From an uncultured Lachnospiraceae bacterium (GTDB lineage: Bacteria; Bacillota; Clostridia; Lachnospirales; Lachnospiraceae), in the NCBI GenBank assembly GCA_905234595.1, contig CAJOID010000035.1:1-61926 (forward strand): DNA of 61,926 nt, written 5' to 3'. The position numbers were made by a program, and so were the translations under genes. Positions 24,858-33,690 of this stretch are shown in pieces (the stretch's first letter is position 1; each line of letters begins with the position of its first letter). The notes beneath the pieces are model-generated. The model had not been told where the DNA came from. It did no database searches and saw nothing but the letters and a program-made list of their open reading frames with translations.

Positions 24858-26063
24858 CTAATCATTAAGGGGGATCGTTACCAGAAACATCTTGGAATAA
24901 GAAGCCGCCGGAGGATACCCGACTATATCAGGCTTCTGGACGAGCCGGATCCTGTATCCGTGCATGGAGATCACCTTATGGGCAATGGACAGGCCGAGTC
25001 CGGATCCGCCTGTGCTGCTTCTGGATTCGTCGCCTCTGACAAAGGGTTCAAAAAGGTGTTTTGCTTTGTCTTCTTCTATCAACCCGCCGTTATCACATAC
25101 CATGATATCAGCTCTGCCGCTATCACGTGTCAGGTATATGCCTATACGTGATCCCTCCGGATTATGTCTGACGGCATTGACTATCAGATTGCTCAGAACT
25201 CTCGACAGCTGTAATCTGTCTGCTTCTATCATCAGTACATCATCCGGAACGCCGATATCAAGTTCCATCCCCGCGTCCTCTATATCCTGATATGCAAAAG
25301 CCGCGCACTCACGTACCAGTTCGCATACATCCGTAGATTCACGGTTAAGCCGGAACCCGTCACTGTCGAGTTTCACATAATCAAACAACAGGTCTATCAG
25401 TTCGCTCATACGGGCCGACTTCGTCCGTATTGCGGAATAGATCTCATCTCTGCGCTCGTCCGAGATCATGTTATCATCCAGTGCCTGTGCATATCCTGCC
25501 ACGGTAGTTATCGGGGTACGCAGATCATGGGCTATGTCGGACAGCATGAGATTCCTTCTGCGCTCATATTCCTCTCTTTCAGCCCTTTCCTGTTCCTCGA
25601 TGGCCCTGAAATTCCTGACGATTATAAATGAGAAATGTATGGCTGCGATAACATACGGCAACAGTATGATCGCAACCGTGGCTATAAGAGTCAGCGTCAG
25701 CAGGATCCTGCTCGTGACGGACATATTGCCGAGGAGATTCATCTCCGCAGGAAGATCCAACAGTCCCGTGGTCACCCGGTTCAGTGCACCGAGAATGAGT
25801 TCCAGCGGACGAATGACCTGCTGCGGTATTATACTTGAGATAAGGCTTAAAATGGTCCCAAACAGCATGACGACCACTGCGGCACCCGCCTGAGCAAGAC
25901 CTATATGAGCCACACCGTCCGTTCCGAAAAAGAAGATCATCAGCCATCTGAACACGGTACGGCTCAATACATAAAAGATTATCGCCTCCGCTACGGCGCA
26001 GGCGACTATAATCTGCATAAATTTAGCGATCAGAGTCAGTTGAAGGCTCTTAATGTCTTTCAT
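24858..26063 (-). CDS. Sensor histidine kinase of the DUF975 operon
   Basis: A 401-residue kinase with several N-terminal membrane helices and little external sequence. The phospho-His motif is MLSDIAHDLRTPITTVAGYAQAL, the N box is VLSNLIVNAVRHNPEGS, and GGSGLGLSIAHKVISMHG is the G2 box. The intramembrane-type input domain resembles kinases that sense cell-envelope stress. It follows the response regulator gene by 22 bases. The receptor gene of the amino acid transporter starts ~115 bases after its stop, with no clear terminator between. Confidence 0.92.
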   Translation of the reverse strand: MKDIKSLQLTLIAKFMQIIVACAVAEAIIFYVLSRTVFRWLMIFFFGTDGVAHIGLAQAGAAVVVMLFGTILSLISSIIPQQVIRPLELILGALNRVTTGLLDLPAEMNLLGNMSVTSRILLTLTLIATVAIILLPYVIAAIHFSFIIVRNFRAIEEQERAEREEYERRRNLMLSDIAHDLRTPITTVAGYAQALDDNMISDERRDEIYSAIRTKSARMSELIDLLFDYVKLDSDGFRLNRESTDVCELVRECAAFAYQDIEDAGMELDIGVPDDVLMIEADRLQLSRVLSNLIVNAVRHNPEGSRIGIYLTRDSGRADIMVCDNGGLIEEDKAKHLFEPFVRGDESRSSTGGSGLGLSIAHKVISMHGYRIRLVQKPDIVGYPPAASYSKMFLVTIPLND

Positions 26064-26085
26064 ATATCTCTCCGGGGACGGGCTT

Positions 26086-26775
26086 CTACTTCTCCAGTCT
26101 GTAGCCCAGCCCTCTCAGTGTCTTTATGTACTCCGAATTCTCATCGGACAGCTTGGAACGGAGTTTGCTGATACATACCATTATATTATTATCCGCCACA
26201 AAATACTCGTCACCCCATGCATACTCATAGATCTGCTGCTTGGTAAACACCTTGCCGGGATGAGTCATAAGCAGTTCCATGATCTTATATTCAACACCGG
26301 TGAGTTCGATCACCTCACCTGCTTTGGTCAGCGTGAAACTCTCGGGATCAAGCACTAAATCCCTTACACATATCGTCGTATCGATGCCGGCTCCGGACGT
26401 AGCTCCCAGCGCATAGAATCTGCGCAGCCCGGAGTTTACTCTGGCTATCACTTCCAGGGGATTGAAGGGTTTTGCTATATAATCATCCGCTCCCAGGTTC
26501 AGACCAAGTATCTTCTCCGAATCCTCGTCCTTTGCGGATATGATGATCACGGGCACATTGTTATCCTCCCGGATATGCTTGAGTACCTGATAACCGTCCA
26601 ATTGCGGCATCATGATATCAAGCATGACCATATCGGGTTTCTGCCCGTCTATGAGACGGAGAGCTTCTATGCCGTTCTCCGCCTCGATCACTTCATAATG
26701 TTCGTTTTCCAGATAGAGCCGGAGCAGGTCTCTGATCTCCGGCTCATCATCTGCGACTAAGATCTTATAACTCAT
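26086..26775 (-). CDS. OmpR-family response regulator of the DUF975 operon
   Basis: A 229-residue regulator with receiver motifs VADDEPE, PDMVMLDIMMPQLDG (phospho-Asp), ISAKDED and KPFNPLEV, and a C-terminal OmpR-type winged helix (ELTGVEYKIMELLMTHPGKVFTKQQIYEYAWG... RGLGYRLEK). The start at 26775 (MSYKILVADDEPE) matches family starts and overlaps the DUF975 stop by 11 bases. An ATG at 26799 would add eight basic residues. It is a good candidate to bind the direct repeat upstream of the DUF975 gene. Confidence 0.92.
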   Translation of the reverse strand: MSYKILVADDEPEIRDLLRLYLENEHYEVIEAENGIEALRLIDGQKPDMVMLDIMMPQLDGYQVLKHIREDNNVPVIIISAKDEDSEKILGLNLGADDYIAKPFNPLEVIARVNSGLRRFYALGATSGAGIDTTICVRDLVLDPESFTLTKAGEVIELTGVEYKIMELLMTHPGKVFTKQQIYEYAWGDEYFVADNNIMVCISKLRSKLSDENSEYIKTLRGLGYRLEK

Positions 26776-27682
26776 CGACAGTCTGTGTCTCCGTTTCATC
26801 CGATCCGCGAAGGATCAGGAGTTTTCTGTACAGGGCGGCATCCGTAGCATATTCATAAGGGGATACCCAGAATATCTCCAGGATTCCAAATGTGAAGATG
26901 CTTAAGATGTGCCATCCGAGGAAGGACAGATCAAGCACAAATGCCTTCCACTTATTGCCGGTCATCATTTCCTTACTGATCGCAAATGCCTGCTCCTGTG
27001 TCATTGTCGGGTCATCTGCCAGCAGATAGGGGATCATACGGTACTCATAGGCCTTAACGATACCCGGTATTATGAACAGCAGTCCCCACAGAATAGTATA
27101 CAGGTCTCTGAAGAACATAGTAAGAGCAATGTTCTTATAGTTGTTGTCATAGCCATAACCGATATTGCTTACGCAGGCCTCTTCGTCCAGATTCCTCACG
27201 AAGAATCTCTGACATCCGACAATGAACGGATTAACTATGAATGCGTTAAATGCCATGAATATTGCCAGGACGATCACGAATACGAAAAGAAAAGCCAGTG
27301 CTCCGAACGCTATGGCTGCTCCCAGGGCAGCTCCGGAGATTCCGTTGACCTCCTGCACAAAATCATCCAGATCACCTGCCGGCAACTCAACCACTCCGGC
27401 CTCCTGAAGGTCCTCTGCCAGGTCACTGGCTATATCTCCGCTCAGCGTCAGATTTTCTCCGTTGATCGATACCGTAGTATTGTCCGGATATCCGCTGATC
27501 TCTATATCGGTATCAAATTCATCCGCCTGACTGTAACTTCTGTTTATCCCATTGTTAAACGCGCTGAATCCGGCTCCTCCGCCGATAACCACCGAGATCA
27601 GAAACGCTACGATCACGCTTTTCCAATAATTCCGTTTGAAGGTTATCCTTCCCTGTTCCTTAAGTTCTTTTCTGGTCCACAT
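26765..27682 (-). CDS. DUF975 family membrane protein
   Basis: A 305-residue protein with about five membrane helices. The N terminus MWTRKELKEQGRITFKRNYWKSVIVAFLISVV is the DUF975 signature, as is LWGLLFIIPGIVKAYEYRMIPYLLADDP. A ~75-residue Asp/Glu-rich external loop follows the first helix. The function of DUF975 is unknown. Being first in an operon with a two-component system suggests it responds to, or takes part in, envelope stress. GGAGG lies before the ATG. Confidence 0.85.
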   Translation of the reverse strand: MWTRKELKEQGRITFKRNYWKSVIVAFLISVVIGGGAGFSAFNNGINRSYSQADEFDTDIEISGYPDNTTVSINGENLTLSGDIASDLAEDLQEAGVVELPAGDLDDFVQEVNGISGAALGAAIAFGALAFLFVFVIVLAIFMAFNAFIVNPFIVGCQRFFVRNLDEEACVSNIGYGYDNNYKNIALTMFFRDLYTILWGLLFIIPGIVKAYEYRMIPYLLADDPTMTQEQAFAISKEMMTGNKWKAFVLDLSFLGWHILSIFTFGILEIFWVSPYEYATDAALYRKLLILRGSDETETQTVDEL

Positions 27683-27755
27683 TTTTCACTCCTCCGTGTT
27701 GATCATTGTTCTGTGCAACATTCATTTCATATATTTCTCCGTTGCTTACAAGATG

Positions 27756-27782
27756 ATCATACACAGTAAACCTTACTGTCAA
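27756..27782 (-). promoter_or_regulatory. Promoter of the DUF975-two-component operon with palindrome in the spacer
   Basis: The minus strand reads TTGACA (27777-27782) and TATGAT (27756-27761) with a short 15-base spacer. The spacer is filled by the perfect 7-3-7 palindrome ACAGTAAGGTTTACTGT (27763-27779). A short spacer often means the promoter needs an activator or is distorted by a bound regulator. Confidence 0.6.
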
Positions 27783-27792
27783 AATCGATGAA

Positions 27793-27810
27793 CCTTAACT
27801 TATCCTTAAC
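27793..27810 (-). promoter_or_regulatory. Direct repeat GTTAAGG x2, likely response-regulator box
   Basis: GTTAAGG-ATAA-GTTAAGG on the minus strand has repeats 11 bases apart, the spacing of OmpR/PhoB-type dimers. It ends 10 bases upstream of the -35 of the DUF975 operon promoter, an activator position. Confidence 0.6.
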
Positions 27811-27837
27811 GAACACCGCCGGACGCATGATGCTCAA

Positions 27838-27864
27838 ATCCGCAGGCCCGGGGGACCTGCGGAT
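27838..27864 (-). terminator. Hairpin after the GH3 gene region
   Basis: ATCCGCAGG and CCTGCGGAT pair around a C/G-rich loop. On the minus strand only TTTGAG follows, and on the plus strand TGTGAAAG. It lies between the DUF975 promoter and the GH3 stop codon, 36 bases from the stop but on the upstream side for minus-strand genes downstream of it, so its role as a terminator for either neighbour is uncertain. Confidence 0.35.
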
Positions 27865-27899
27865 TGTGAAAGAGGTAAACCTTTCTGTTATACACCTGA

Positions 27900-30086
27900 T
27901 CAAAATGTCATCGTAACGATCATGGGAGCATGACCTGTAAGTTTAAAACTTCTCGAATCGGGCTGCGATATACCCGCATAGAGCCTGAACGTCTTCTGCT
28001 CATGTACTCTTTCACCCGCATCGGTCACGACTGTGAATGACGGATCCTCCAGAACCAGAGTTGTCGTAACGGAGGTTCCTGCCGGAACATGTACGCGCCT
28101 GAAACCTGCAAGAATGGGATTGGGCGGAGCATCCTTGCTGCCTTCCGCTCCGATATATATCTGAACCACTTCATCGGTATCAACTGCGCCCGAATTCTCC
28201 ACTACGAGTTCTATCTCTGCGGAATATACCTTGGAATCGGTGGCAACAAGTGCACGATGTGCCCTGTCTTCCTCAGATATATCAGTAATATCCTGCCTGA
28301 TGACCGTTGCTGCCTTAACGGCTACATCCGAGTACGTCAATCCGAAACCAAACGGATACTGCGCCTCACTGTCTATATATCTGTAGGTCCTGCCTTTCAT
28401 GGAATAATCCGTGAACTCAGGCAGTTTATATGAGCTGTCATAGAATGTGAGTGGTAATTTGCCGGAGGGAGATACATCACCAAACAGGATCTCGCTTAAT
28501 GCCTCGCCTCCTCTGGCTCCCGGATACCATGCCTGCAGGATCGCATCAAAGTGATCGGCTGCGAATGACAGATCCATGGCTGAACCGGTCATATTGATAT
28601 AAATGACCTTTTTGCCCGTCTTTGCTATAGCTTCACATAGGTTACGCTGTGATTCGGGAAGGAGCAGGTCGTTCTTATCACCGGATGCATAGCTGTTACC
28701 GGTATCACCTTCTTCTCCCTCAAGAGTCTCATCAAGGCCCACACACAGAATGACTATATCACTCAGATTCGCTATGGCAACCGCTTCGCTTATGCGGTCG
28801 TCTGCAACCGCCAGATGCTCTGTTCTGTCCTTAAACAGATGACATCCCGGAGAGTAGAATACTCTCGCGCCGTCTCCGATATATGATCTGATGCCCTGAA
28901 GCACGGTCACATACTGAGAACTGGTTCCGTGATAATTGCCTTCCAGCGCTTTGATACTGTCGGCATTCGGACCTATCACGGCTATATTGCTGATCTTATC
29001 TTTGTTAAGCGGAAGGATTCCGTTCTTATTCTGCAGGAGCACTATTGATTCAAGGGCTGCACGTTTCGAGAGCGCAATATGCTCTTTTGACTCCACCTCA
29101 TCAAAACCGACAGTGTCATAATCACAGCCGTCCATGATACCCAGCAGATATCTTGTGGTAAACAGTCTGGTAGCTGCCTCGGTGATCTGGTCTTCCGTAA
29201 CCAGTCCCTGCTCATACGCACTCATCATATGAAGATATGTATTGCCGCAGTTTAAGTCGCACCCGTTCTCAAGCGCAAGTGCCGCCGACTCCTGAGGAGT
29301 GGATGTCACCATATGCTTGGTATGGAAATCAGCTATCGCCCAGCAGTCCGATACAACATGCCCCTTGAATCCCCACTTGCCTCTTAGGGTTTCCCTGAGC
29401 AGTGTTTTGCTTCCGCAGCACACTTCACCGTTGGTACGGTTATATGCGCCCATAACGGACTCAACATCACCCTCTTTTACCAGTGTCTCAAATGCGGGCA
29501 GATACGTTTCTTCCATATCCTTGGGACCTGCGATCGCATCGAACTCATGTCTTATTCCTTCGGGACCGGAATGAACCGCAAAGTGTTTTGCACATGCTGC
29601 AGCCTTAAGATCACCTTCCTCACCCTGAAGGCCGTTTACGAATGCCAATCCGAGCCGGGATGTGAGATAAGGATCTTCTCCGAGTGTCTCATGTCCGCGT
29701 CCCCATCTGGGATCCCTGAAGATGTTTATATTGGGTGACCAGAAAGTCAGGCCCTTGTATATATCACGGTCACCGAGAGCGGAATATGCGTTGTACTTGG
29801 CCCTTCCTTCTATCGCTACACAATCACCCTCTTTTTCAAGAAGGTCTTCATCAAAAGAAGCCGCCATACCGATGGCCTGAGGAAATACCGTTGCCACTCC
29901 CGCACGTGCTACACCATGTAAGCCTTCATTCCACCAGTTATACGCCGGGATTCCCAATCTGTCATTTGCCGGTGCGTCATATTTCAGCTGCTCTGCTTTT
30001 TCTTCCAGAGTCATCTGTGATACCAGCGCTTCAGCCTTTTTACGGGCCTCAGCTCTGGCTTTATCTCTTAATTCATGTTTGTTCAT
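27900..30086 (-). CDS. Glycoside hydrolase family 3 enzyme (beta-glucosidase/xylosidase type)
   Basis: About 728 residues, no signal peptide, so cytoplasmic. The N-terminal GH3 barrel shows RDPRWGRGHETLGEDPYLTSRLG, AACAKHFAVHSGPEGIRHEFDA, and the nucleophile Asp in GHVVSDCWAI. The middle alpha/beta sandwich (NIAVIGPNADS, GNYHGTSSQYVTVLQGIRS) and a C-terminal fibronectin III-like domain follow. The motif set is closest to beta-xylosidase/beta-glucosidase branches of GH3. The ATG at 30086 fits the family better than the TTG at 30116. It is last in the sugar ABC transporter operon and likely cleaves the imported oligosaccharide. Confidence 0.9.
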   Translation of the reverse strand: MNKHELRDKARAEARKKAEALVSQMTLEEKAEQLKYDAPANDRLGIPAYNWWNEGLHGVARAGVATVFPQAIGMAASFDEDLLEKEGDCVAIEGRAKYNAYSALGDRDIYKGLTFWSPNINIFRDPRWGRGHETLGEDPYLTSRLGLAFVNGLQGEEGDLKAAACAKHFAVHSGPEGIRHEFDAIAGPKDMEETYLPAFETLVKEGDVESVMGAYNRTNGEVCCGSKTLLRETLRGKWGFKGHVVSDCWAIADFHTKHMVTSTPQESAALALENGCDLNCGNTYLHMMSAYEQGLVTEDQITEAATRLFTTRYLLGIMDGCDYDTVGFDEVESKEHIALSKRAALESIVLLQNKNGILPLNKDKISNIAVIGPNADSIKALEGNYHGTSSQYVTVLQGIRSYIGDGARVFYSPGCHLFKDRTEHLAVADDRISEAVAIANLSDIVILCVGLDETLEGEEGDTGNSYASGDKNDLLLPESQRNLCEAIAKTGKKVIYINMTGSAMDLSFAADHFDAILQAWYPGARGGEALSEILFGDVSPSGKLPLTFYDSSYKLPEFTDYSMKGRTYRYIDSEAQYPFGFGLTYSDVAVKAATVIRQDITDISEEDRAHRALVATDSKVYSAEIELVVENSGAVDTDEVVQIYIGAEGSKDAPPNPILAGFRRVHVPAGTSVTTTLVLEDPSFTVVTDAGERVHEQKTFRLYAGISQPDSRSFKLTGHAPMIVTMTF

Positions 30087-30125
30087 TGGAATACTTTTTC
30101 CCTTCGTCCGGGGCAATACTGCGGA

Positions 30126-31046
30126 TTATCCCTTTACTGCACCGACCATGAAACTCTCCTGGATACGTCTGCTCATGAATACATACGTAATGAGCATCGG
30201 GAAAGTCGCAAGCACAAGTCCGGCTCCTACCAGACCCCAGTCCGTAATGTTGCTGCCCTTGAGGTTTGAAACGAAAACAGGCAGCGTATAGTGTGCCTCA
30301 TTTGCAAATACGCTTGAGAACATGAACTCGTTCCAGCATTGGAGGAATATGTAGATACCCATCGTAGCGAGTGCGGGTTTCATGAGAGGAACTATGATGT
30401 GGAAGAAAGTCCCCCAGGCTCCGCATCCGTCTATGCAGGCCGATTCATCCAGTTCCTTCGGAATATCATTCATAAACCCGGTACAGACCATGATCGCCAT
30501 CGACAGCGAAAACGCCGCATAAGGAATTATGAGAGCCGCATAGCTCTTCAGGATATGCATCGATCCGAATATGGAATAGATGGGATAAAGCGCAACATGC
30601 ATCGGGATCGTGATACCCAGCATGAAGATGCTGTTTAATGTCTGGCTTCCCTTCCATGCTATCCTGGTGATCGCATAGGTAGCCATCAGACCTGCGACCA
30701 GGCAGATTATGATGGTGGCAGCGGCAACCAGAACACTGTTGGAAAAGCACTTTTCAAGACCGCCGTTGGCAAAGAAATGCCTCATGGCAGGTTTGCCGGT
30801 CTTCTTACCGAGCTGGAATACTCTGGCGTAGTTGCTCCAGAGCCACTCTTTGGGAAGACCGATAACATTGGATCCCGTTATCTCTTTGGAACTCTTAAAA
30901 GAGAACGTAAGCAGATAGTAAAGCGGGAACAGATCGATCAAAAGCCAGACGACAAGTCCGACATATATCAGTGCATCAACGACTTTATTCGTTTTCTTTA
31001 CACTGTACATTTCTGTGTTATATGAAAAAACATCACTTTTTGCCAT
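30126..31046 (-). CDS. Sugar ABC transporter permease (MalG-type)
   Basis: A 306-residue permease with six helices of the CUT1 family. The EAA loop reads ELDESACIDGCGAWGTFFHIIVPLMKPALAT, the contact point for the ATPase. The C-terminal MVGAVKG ending is typical of MalG-like permeases. It overlaps the partner permease gene by 14 bases. No ATPase gene lies in this operon; the MsmX-type ATPase at 40521-41614 is the likely energiser. Confidence 0.92.
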   Translation of the reverse strand: MAKSDVFSYNTEMYSVKKTNKVVDALIYVGLVVWLLIDLFPLYYLLTFSFKSSKEITGSNVIGLPKEWLWSNYARVFQLGKKTGKPAMRHFFANGGLEKCFSNSVLVAAATIIICLVAGLMATYAITRIAWKGSQTLNSIFMLGITIPMHVALYPIYSIFGSMHILKSYAALIIPYAAFSLSMAIMVCTGFMNDIPKELDESACIDGCGAWGTFFHIIVPLMKPALATMGIYIFLQCWNEFMFSSVFANEAHYTLPVFVSNLKGSNITDWGLVGAGLVLATFPMLITYVFMSRRIQESFMVGAVKG

Positions 31047-31920
31047 AGGGATCTCTCTCCTTAAACAACCAGTTTATGAGGATAGCAAAGCCAAAGCACA
31101 TGATGATCATAATGACCGCTATGGCACTGGCTATACCACCCGCGTTGTGAAATGCATAACGAACCAGAAGCAAGCTGGGAACCTTGTAGGAACAGTTATA
31201 GGCATCCTTTGCAAATACCTTGATAAGATCGTACGACTTAAGTGATCCCGTGATAGCAAATATGATGCTGACTTTTATGATTGGCTTGATAGTTGGAATA
31301 ACAACATATCTGTCAACCTGTCCGGGTGTTGCTCCGTCAAGCATGGCGGCTTCACGAAGTTCCGGTGATACACCTTTGATCCCGGCATACATAAGGAGCA
31401 TATGATATCCGACATACTGCCATATCGTGGGAATGAAAACAGCCAGAAGAGCCGTCTTCGGATTTCCCAGAAGTCCCTCAGGCGGAACCGATATACTGAG
31501 AGCTTCGGCAGCCTTGGTCACAAGGCCGTAAATGGGATTGTATATTTTCTCCCACAGCATACCGATAACAACCGCTGAGATAAGTACCGGTGCAAAGTAT
31601 ACTGAGAGATAGAAACGTTCGCCTTTAATTCCTTTACCCAGCATAAGTGCCAGGCCCAAAGCCAGCGGCAGCTGGATAAATACAGACAGAGCTGCAAGTA
31701 TCAACGCATTGAGTACAGCCCTTCCGAAATCATATTTCGGAGAAAACAGATCAATATAATTCTGAAATCCGACAAAATCTCCGGGATCCGTAAACTGGGG
31801 GTATACATACATACTGTGATGGATTGATGCAAATATCGGGTAGATCAGTATACCGACAAACAGTACCAGCGCCGGAAGCAAAAACAGAAAAATGGTAAGG
31901 GGTTTGAATTTTTTGTGCAT
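31033..31920 (-). CDS. Sugar ABC transporter permease (MalF-type)
   Basis: About 295 residues with six helices. The EAA loop reads ELREAAMLDGATPGQVDRYVVIPTIKPIIK. The pairing with the MalG-type gene and a lipoprotein receptor is the classic CUT1 order. The start at 31920 (MHKKFKP) is set by AAGGA seven bases upstream; the ATG two codons earlier is too close to it. Confidence 0.92.
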   Translation of the reverse strand: MHKKFKPLTIFLFLLPALVLFVGILIYPIFASIHHSMYVYPQFTDPGDFVGFQNYIDLFSPKYDFGRAVLNALILAALSVFIQLPLALGLALMLGKGIKGERFYLSVYFAPVLISAVVIGMLWEKIYNPIYGLVTKAAEALSISVPPEGLLGNPKTALLAVFIPTIWQYVGYHMLLMYAGIKGVSPELREAAMLDGATPGQVDRYVVIPTIKPIIKVSIIFAITGSLKSYDLIKVFAKDAYNCSYKVPSLLLVRYAFHNAGGIASAIAVIMIIMCFGFAILINWLFKERDPYGKK

Positions 31921-31961
31921 GATCATATCCTTCCGTAGTCAGGGATAATGATTAATCAAAT

Positions 31962-32004
31962 ACGGCCTCTCCCATCCTCATTTGGGAGAAACGGGAAAGG
32001 CCGT
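31962..32004 (-). terminator. Intercistronic hairpin between receptor and permease genes
   Basis: ACGGCC (31962-31967) and GGCCGT (31999-32004) close a long imperfect stem with CTCCC/GGGAG inside. Only ATTTGATT follows on the minus strand. Such hairpins after receptor genes commonly protect the receptor mRNA and lower permease expression. Confidence 0.6.
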
Positions 32005-32060
32005 TATTTTTGTTACTGAATTTGTGCCGTATTAAGCGACACGATCTCTACAGATAATGC

Positions 32061-33434
32061 TTATCTGATAGCGCTTGATGTTTCGTCGATGAAGCCCTGA
32101 CCGTCAAGCTCTTTGCCATAAACCTTAGCAACAGCGTCAAGGTAAGGATCCTTGTCAACTGCGCTCATAGCTGTATCACCGAACAGAACGTATGCATCAG
32201 CATTTGCACAGATCTCAGCTACAGACTGGGTCAGAGGATTGATAGCACTGGTATCACCATAAGGGATCCAAGCGGGAAGTCCGCAACCATCAAGATATCC
32301 GTAGTGGCAGATCAGCTTACCAAGCTCTGCAGCATACTCAGCTGCTACTTCTGCGTTAGGAGAAGAAGCTGTAACTGCAAGAGTATCGGAAGGTCCACCG
32401 ATGAGCTGTCCAAGTTTGGACTTGCTGGAATCGATTACAGGGAACTCAGTAACCTGAACCTTAGGAAGGAACTCAGCATCGTTTGCGAAGTCAGCGCAGT
32501 TCCAGGTACCGTTCTGATAGAATGCGGTTCTGCCTGCCATGAAGTTAGCCTTAACTTCATCATTGCTTAAGGAAGCACCTGCAGGATCGAAGTAACCCTT
32601 GTCGATCATTTCTTGGAAAGTATCAACAGCCTTAGCAACGTCAGGGTTGTTATAGGACTCTCTTCCAAGGAAGATGTCGTTCAGAGCGTCAGCACCGATG
32701 CTCTTCTCAATGATGGGCTCAAGATACTCGGTAACACACCATGTCTCACCACCTGCACATCCGAAAGGAATGATGTCTGCTGCTACAAGATCATCGCAGC
32801 ACTGGATAAGCTCATCGTAATCAACCGGAACATGATCCCAGCCTGCCTCTGCAAGCAGATCCATGTTAGCGAACAGAGCAACGATGTTCATGGTTGTAGG
32901 AACACCGTAGTGCTTTCCGTCGTATGTGGTGTTGCCCAGCATGCTCTCAGGAAGCTCATCAGAATACTTTGCAAGAACATCATCCATGCAATATACTCTG
33001 TCCTTAGCTACGAAGTCGCCAAGGAATGCGCATGACCATGTGAAGAAGATGTCAGGAAGATCTTCACCTGATTCCATTGCGGCAGCAATCTTGGTCTTGT
33101 AAGCTTCGTTCTCGATTGCTTCCCACTCAAGAGTGATGTTGGGATACTTCTCTTCCATCTCAGCGATTGCTTCTTCATAAGCGTGACGGTTTGAGTCACC
33201 TTCTGTTGCGATACACCACATTGTAAGGGTGATCGGCTCGTCGGAAACTGCCTCCTCAGTTGCGGGAGCTGCTTCTTCAGTTGCTGCAGGAGCTGCTTCC
33301 TCAGTTGCTGCGGGAGCTGCCTCCTCAGTTGCTGCGGGAGCTGTCTCTGTTGCAGGTGCGGAGCTTCCACAAGCTACGAGTGAAAGTGTCATAGCGCCTG
33401 CTAAGAGAACTGAAACTAAACGTTTCATTTTCAT
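32061..33434 (-). CDS. Sugar ABC transporter substrate-binding lipoprotein
   Basis: A 457-residue lipoprotein with signal peptide and lipobox (TLSLVACGSS, Cys ~22). A low-complexity linker of EEAAPAAT repeats (residues ~35-62) tethers a family 1 solute-binding domain (ITLTMWCIATEGDSNRHAYEEAIAEMEEKYPNITLEWEAIEN... IFFTWSCAFLGDF). It captures a sugar or oligosaccharide outside the membrane. AGGAGG precedes the ATG. Codon choice is more biased toward preferred codons than the neighbours, as expected for an abundant receptor. Transcription diverges from the AraC gene. Confidence 0.93.
   Translation of the reverse strand: MKMKRLVSVLLAGAMTLSLVACGSSAPATETAPAATEEAAPAATEEAAPAATEEAAPATEEAVSDEPITLTMWCIATEGDSNRHAYEEAIAEMEEKYPNITLEWEAIENEAYKTKIAAAMESGEDLPDIFFTWSCAFLGDFVAKDRVYCMDDVLAKYSDELPESMLGNTTYDGKHYGVPTTMNIVALFANMDLLAEAGWDHVPVDYDELIQCCDDLVAADIIPFGCAGGETWCVTEYLEPIIEKSIGADALNDIFLGRESYNNPDVAKAVDTFQEMIDKGYFDPAGASLSNDEVKANFMAGRTAFYQNGTWNCADFANDAEFLPKVQVTEFPVIDSSKSKLGQLIGGPSDTLAVTASSPNAEVAAEYAAELGKLICHYGYLDGCGLPAWIPYGDTSAINPLTQSVAEICANADAYVLFGDTAMSAVDKDPYLDAVAKVYGKELDGQGFIDETSSAIR
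33247..33340 (-). repeat. 24-bp tandem repeats encoding EEAAPAAT
   Basis: About four imperfect copies of a 24-base unit encode the Glu/Ala/Pro linker of the substrate-binding lipoprotein. The unit stays in frame, so copy-number change would only lengthen or shorten the tether. Confidence 0.85.
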
Positions 33435-33463
33435 AATATTACCTCCTATAAAAATGGTTTACT

Positions 33464-33496
33464 GACAGCACTATGCTGTCTGATGCTAAAATAACA
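33464..33496 (-). promoter_or_regulatory. Extended -10 promoter and palindrome of the sugar ABC operon
   Basis: The minus strand has TGTTATTTT (33488-33496), an extended -10 without a clear -35. Immediately after it, at the predicted start, is the 7-3-7 palindrome GACAGCACTATGCTGTC (33464-33480). The palindrome could be an operator or a 5' stem in the mRNA. The receptor gene's ribosome site follows at about 33443. Confidence 0.5.
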
Positions 33497-33584
33497 CAGA
33501 AATCGGGGGCCCTTCTTTCGAAAAATTGTTTTATAACTATCAATTGTTGCTATGCTCCTGTTTAAGATTTCTATTATTCATGTG

Positions 33585-33616
33585 TATTTTGCACCGTAAT
33601 TCCTTTTTATTTTGCA
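33585..33616. promoter_or_regulatory. Direct repeats TATTTTGCA x2, candidate AraC-family sites
   Basis: TATTTTGCA occurs at 33585-33593 and 33608-33616, 23 bases apart, roughly two helical turns. They lie between the divergent sugar ABC and AraC genes, about 90-120 bases upstream of the ABC start point and beside the AraC promoter. The rest of this 256-base gap is AT-rich with no gene. Confidence 0.5.
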
Positions 33617-33640
33617 AAAAGGATGCTAAAATTGCATTAT
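33612..33640 (+). promoter_or_regulatory. Possible promoter of the AraC-family gene
   Basis: TTGCAA (33612-33617), 17 bases, CATTAT (33635-33640). The -35 overlaps the second TATTTTGCA repeat, which would allow autoregulation. Confidence 0.45.
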
Positions 33641-33690
33641 TATATGACCACGGTTTTTTATTATTGGCAATTATTCGGAGACACTGAAAT

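Noticed and set aside
33247-33340. CRISPR-like repeats
   Set aside because: The repeats are contiguous, in frame and code for a protein linker; there are no spacers.
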